A stretch of 64,000 nucleotides of DNA from Nonomuraea fuscirosea (GTDB taxonomy: Bacteria > Actinomycetota > Actinomycetes > Streptosporangiales > Streptosporangiaceae), in contig NZ_PVNG01000024.1 in NCBI RefSeq assembly GCF_003001935.1, positions 124,001 through 188,000 of the forward strand, written 5' to 3'. A program made the position numbers and the translations under genes. The notes beneath the pieces were generated by a model, which ran no database searches, was not told the DNA's origin, and worked only from the letters and a program-made list of their open reading frames with translations. Positions 63,480-64,000 of this stretch are shown here, one piece after another; within the stretch, counting starts at the first letter, position 1, and every line of letters starts with the position of its first letter.

Positions 63480-64000
63480 ATGACAGGCAAAAACTGGCTC
63501 CAGCACACTCATCTCGACAAGCTGTACGGCTACCTGCCCGGCATGGCCGAGGCGCTGCCGACGATCTTCGGGCTGAGCCGCGACGAGTACGCCGAGGTCA
63601 TCGCCGAGTACGACGCCCGCGCCGGTGAGGCGGCCGAGGCCCTGCTCGCCGACGGGGAGTTCGCCGCCCGCCTGGCCGCGCTGCCCGTACCCGCCGGGCG
63701 GACGATCCTGGCGATCGGCGACAGCATCACCGACGACCTGCAGTCCTGGGCCGAGATCCTGCGCCATCTGCTCCGCCCGCGCGGCGTGCGCGTGGTGAAC
63801 GGCGGCCTGTCCGCGCACACGACCGCCATGCTGCTGCGGCGCTGGCCGGCCACGCTGGCCGCGGTCCGTCCCGATTGGGTGATCTGCGCGCTCGGCGGCA
63901 ACGACGTCACCCGCATCGGCCCCGAGGCGGCCAAGCCCCAGGTCAGCCTGTCCGAGAGCGTGGCCAACCTGCGGGAGCTGCGGCGCATTGGCGGCGCGGT
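63480..64000 (+). CDS. SGNH/GDSL-family hydrolase, N-terminal part (cut by window end)
   Basis: 173 residues to the window end. An N-terminal helical extension (WLQHTHLDKLYGYLPGMAEA and FGLSRDEYAEVIAEYDARAG) precedes ILAIGDSITDDLQSW, the nucleophile block (Ser in GDS), NGGLSAHTT (oxyanion Gly) and ALGGNDVTRIG (Asn of block III). Typically a lipase/acyl-esterase fold; substrate unknown. ATG 63480 is my choice; ATG 63470 is in the wrong frame. Divergent from kdp. Confidence 0.8.
   Translation, partial: MTGKNWLQHTHLDKLYGYLPGMAEALPTIFGLSRDEYAEVIAEYDARAGEAAEALLADGEFAARLAALPVPAGRTILAIGDSITDDLQSWAEILRHLLRPRGVRVVNGGLSAHTTAMLLRRWPATLAAVRPDWVICALGGNDVTRIGPEAAKPQVSLSESVANLRELRRIGGA

Overview
The window is about 72% GC, gene-dense, and coded with strong third-position GC. 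It looks like the chromosome of a filamentous actinomycete. A Spo0M homologue, a SpoIIE-type phosphatase, a SigE-family ECF factor, a DUF574 methyltransferase, an actinobacterial-type hydrogenase and a fused SecDF point to Streptomyces-like bacteria; Streptosporangiales (Nonomuraea or relatives) is my best guess, unproven from sequence alone. No rRNA, tRNA, CRISPR array, insertion sequence or phage gene was seen.

Layout. 1-12.6 kb: end of an MFS gene, GlsB/YeaQ protein, Spo0M with a His-rich tail, a lipoprotein glycosidase, an SGNH esterase, TetR, SpoIIE phosphatase, Ser/Thr kinase, FHA protein, response regulator, VOC protein. 12.7-26.8 kb: fused SecDF, SDR, BtrH-like protein, DHFR-like protein, serine hydrolase, XRE regulator, a deleted alpha/beta hydrolase, a methyltransferase, a NarL-type two-component pair, membrane protein and TrkH.

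27.0-39.0 kb is the most coherent block: a group 1h (actinobacterial high-affinity type) [NiFe] hydrogenase. One long minus-strand operon runs from the small and large subunits through a NifU-like protein, DUF5947, a 72-aa protein, DUF6084, a 318-aa unknown, an endopeptidase, a 35-aa membrane microprotein, hypA, hypC, hypD and hypE. A convergent plus-strand operon carries two SIS-domain proteins around a HypC-like protein. hypB and hypF are not in the window. The enzyme would oxidise traces of H2 during starvation or sporulation.

39.1-55.7 kb: MFS, nucleoside-kinase-like and P450 genes, long-form argG, DUF574 methyltransferase plus HATPase, sulfotransferase plus glycosyltransferase, a SigE-family sigma factor coupled to an MltG-type transglycosylase, an ABC-F ATPase, an acyltransferase, and a BlaI/M56 peptidase pair with a matching operator. 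55.7-63.3 kb: a kdp potassium-pump operon (a 27-aa microprotein, kdpF, A, B, C, D) without adjacent kdpE. The window ends inside an SGNH hydrolase.

Recurring themes are short tandem repeats with units of 12-54 bp inside or at the ends of many genes, start codons lying 6-8 bases behind a TANNNT -10 box (leaderless transcripts), and tightly overlapping stop/start pairs (ATGA, GTGA).
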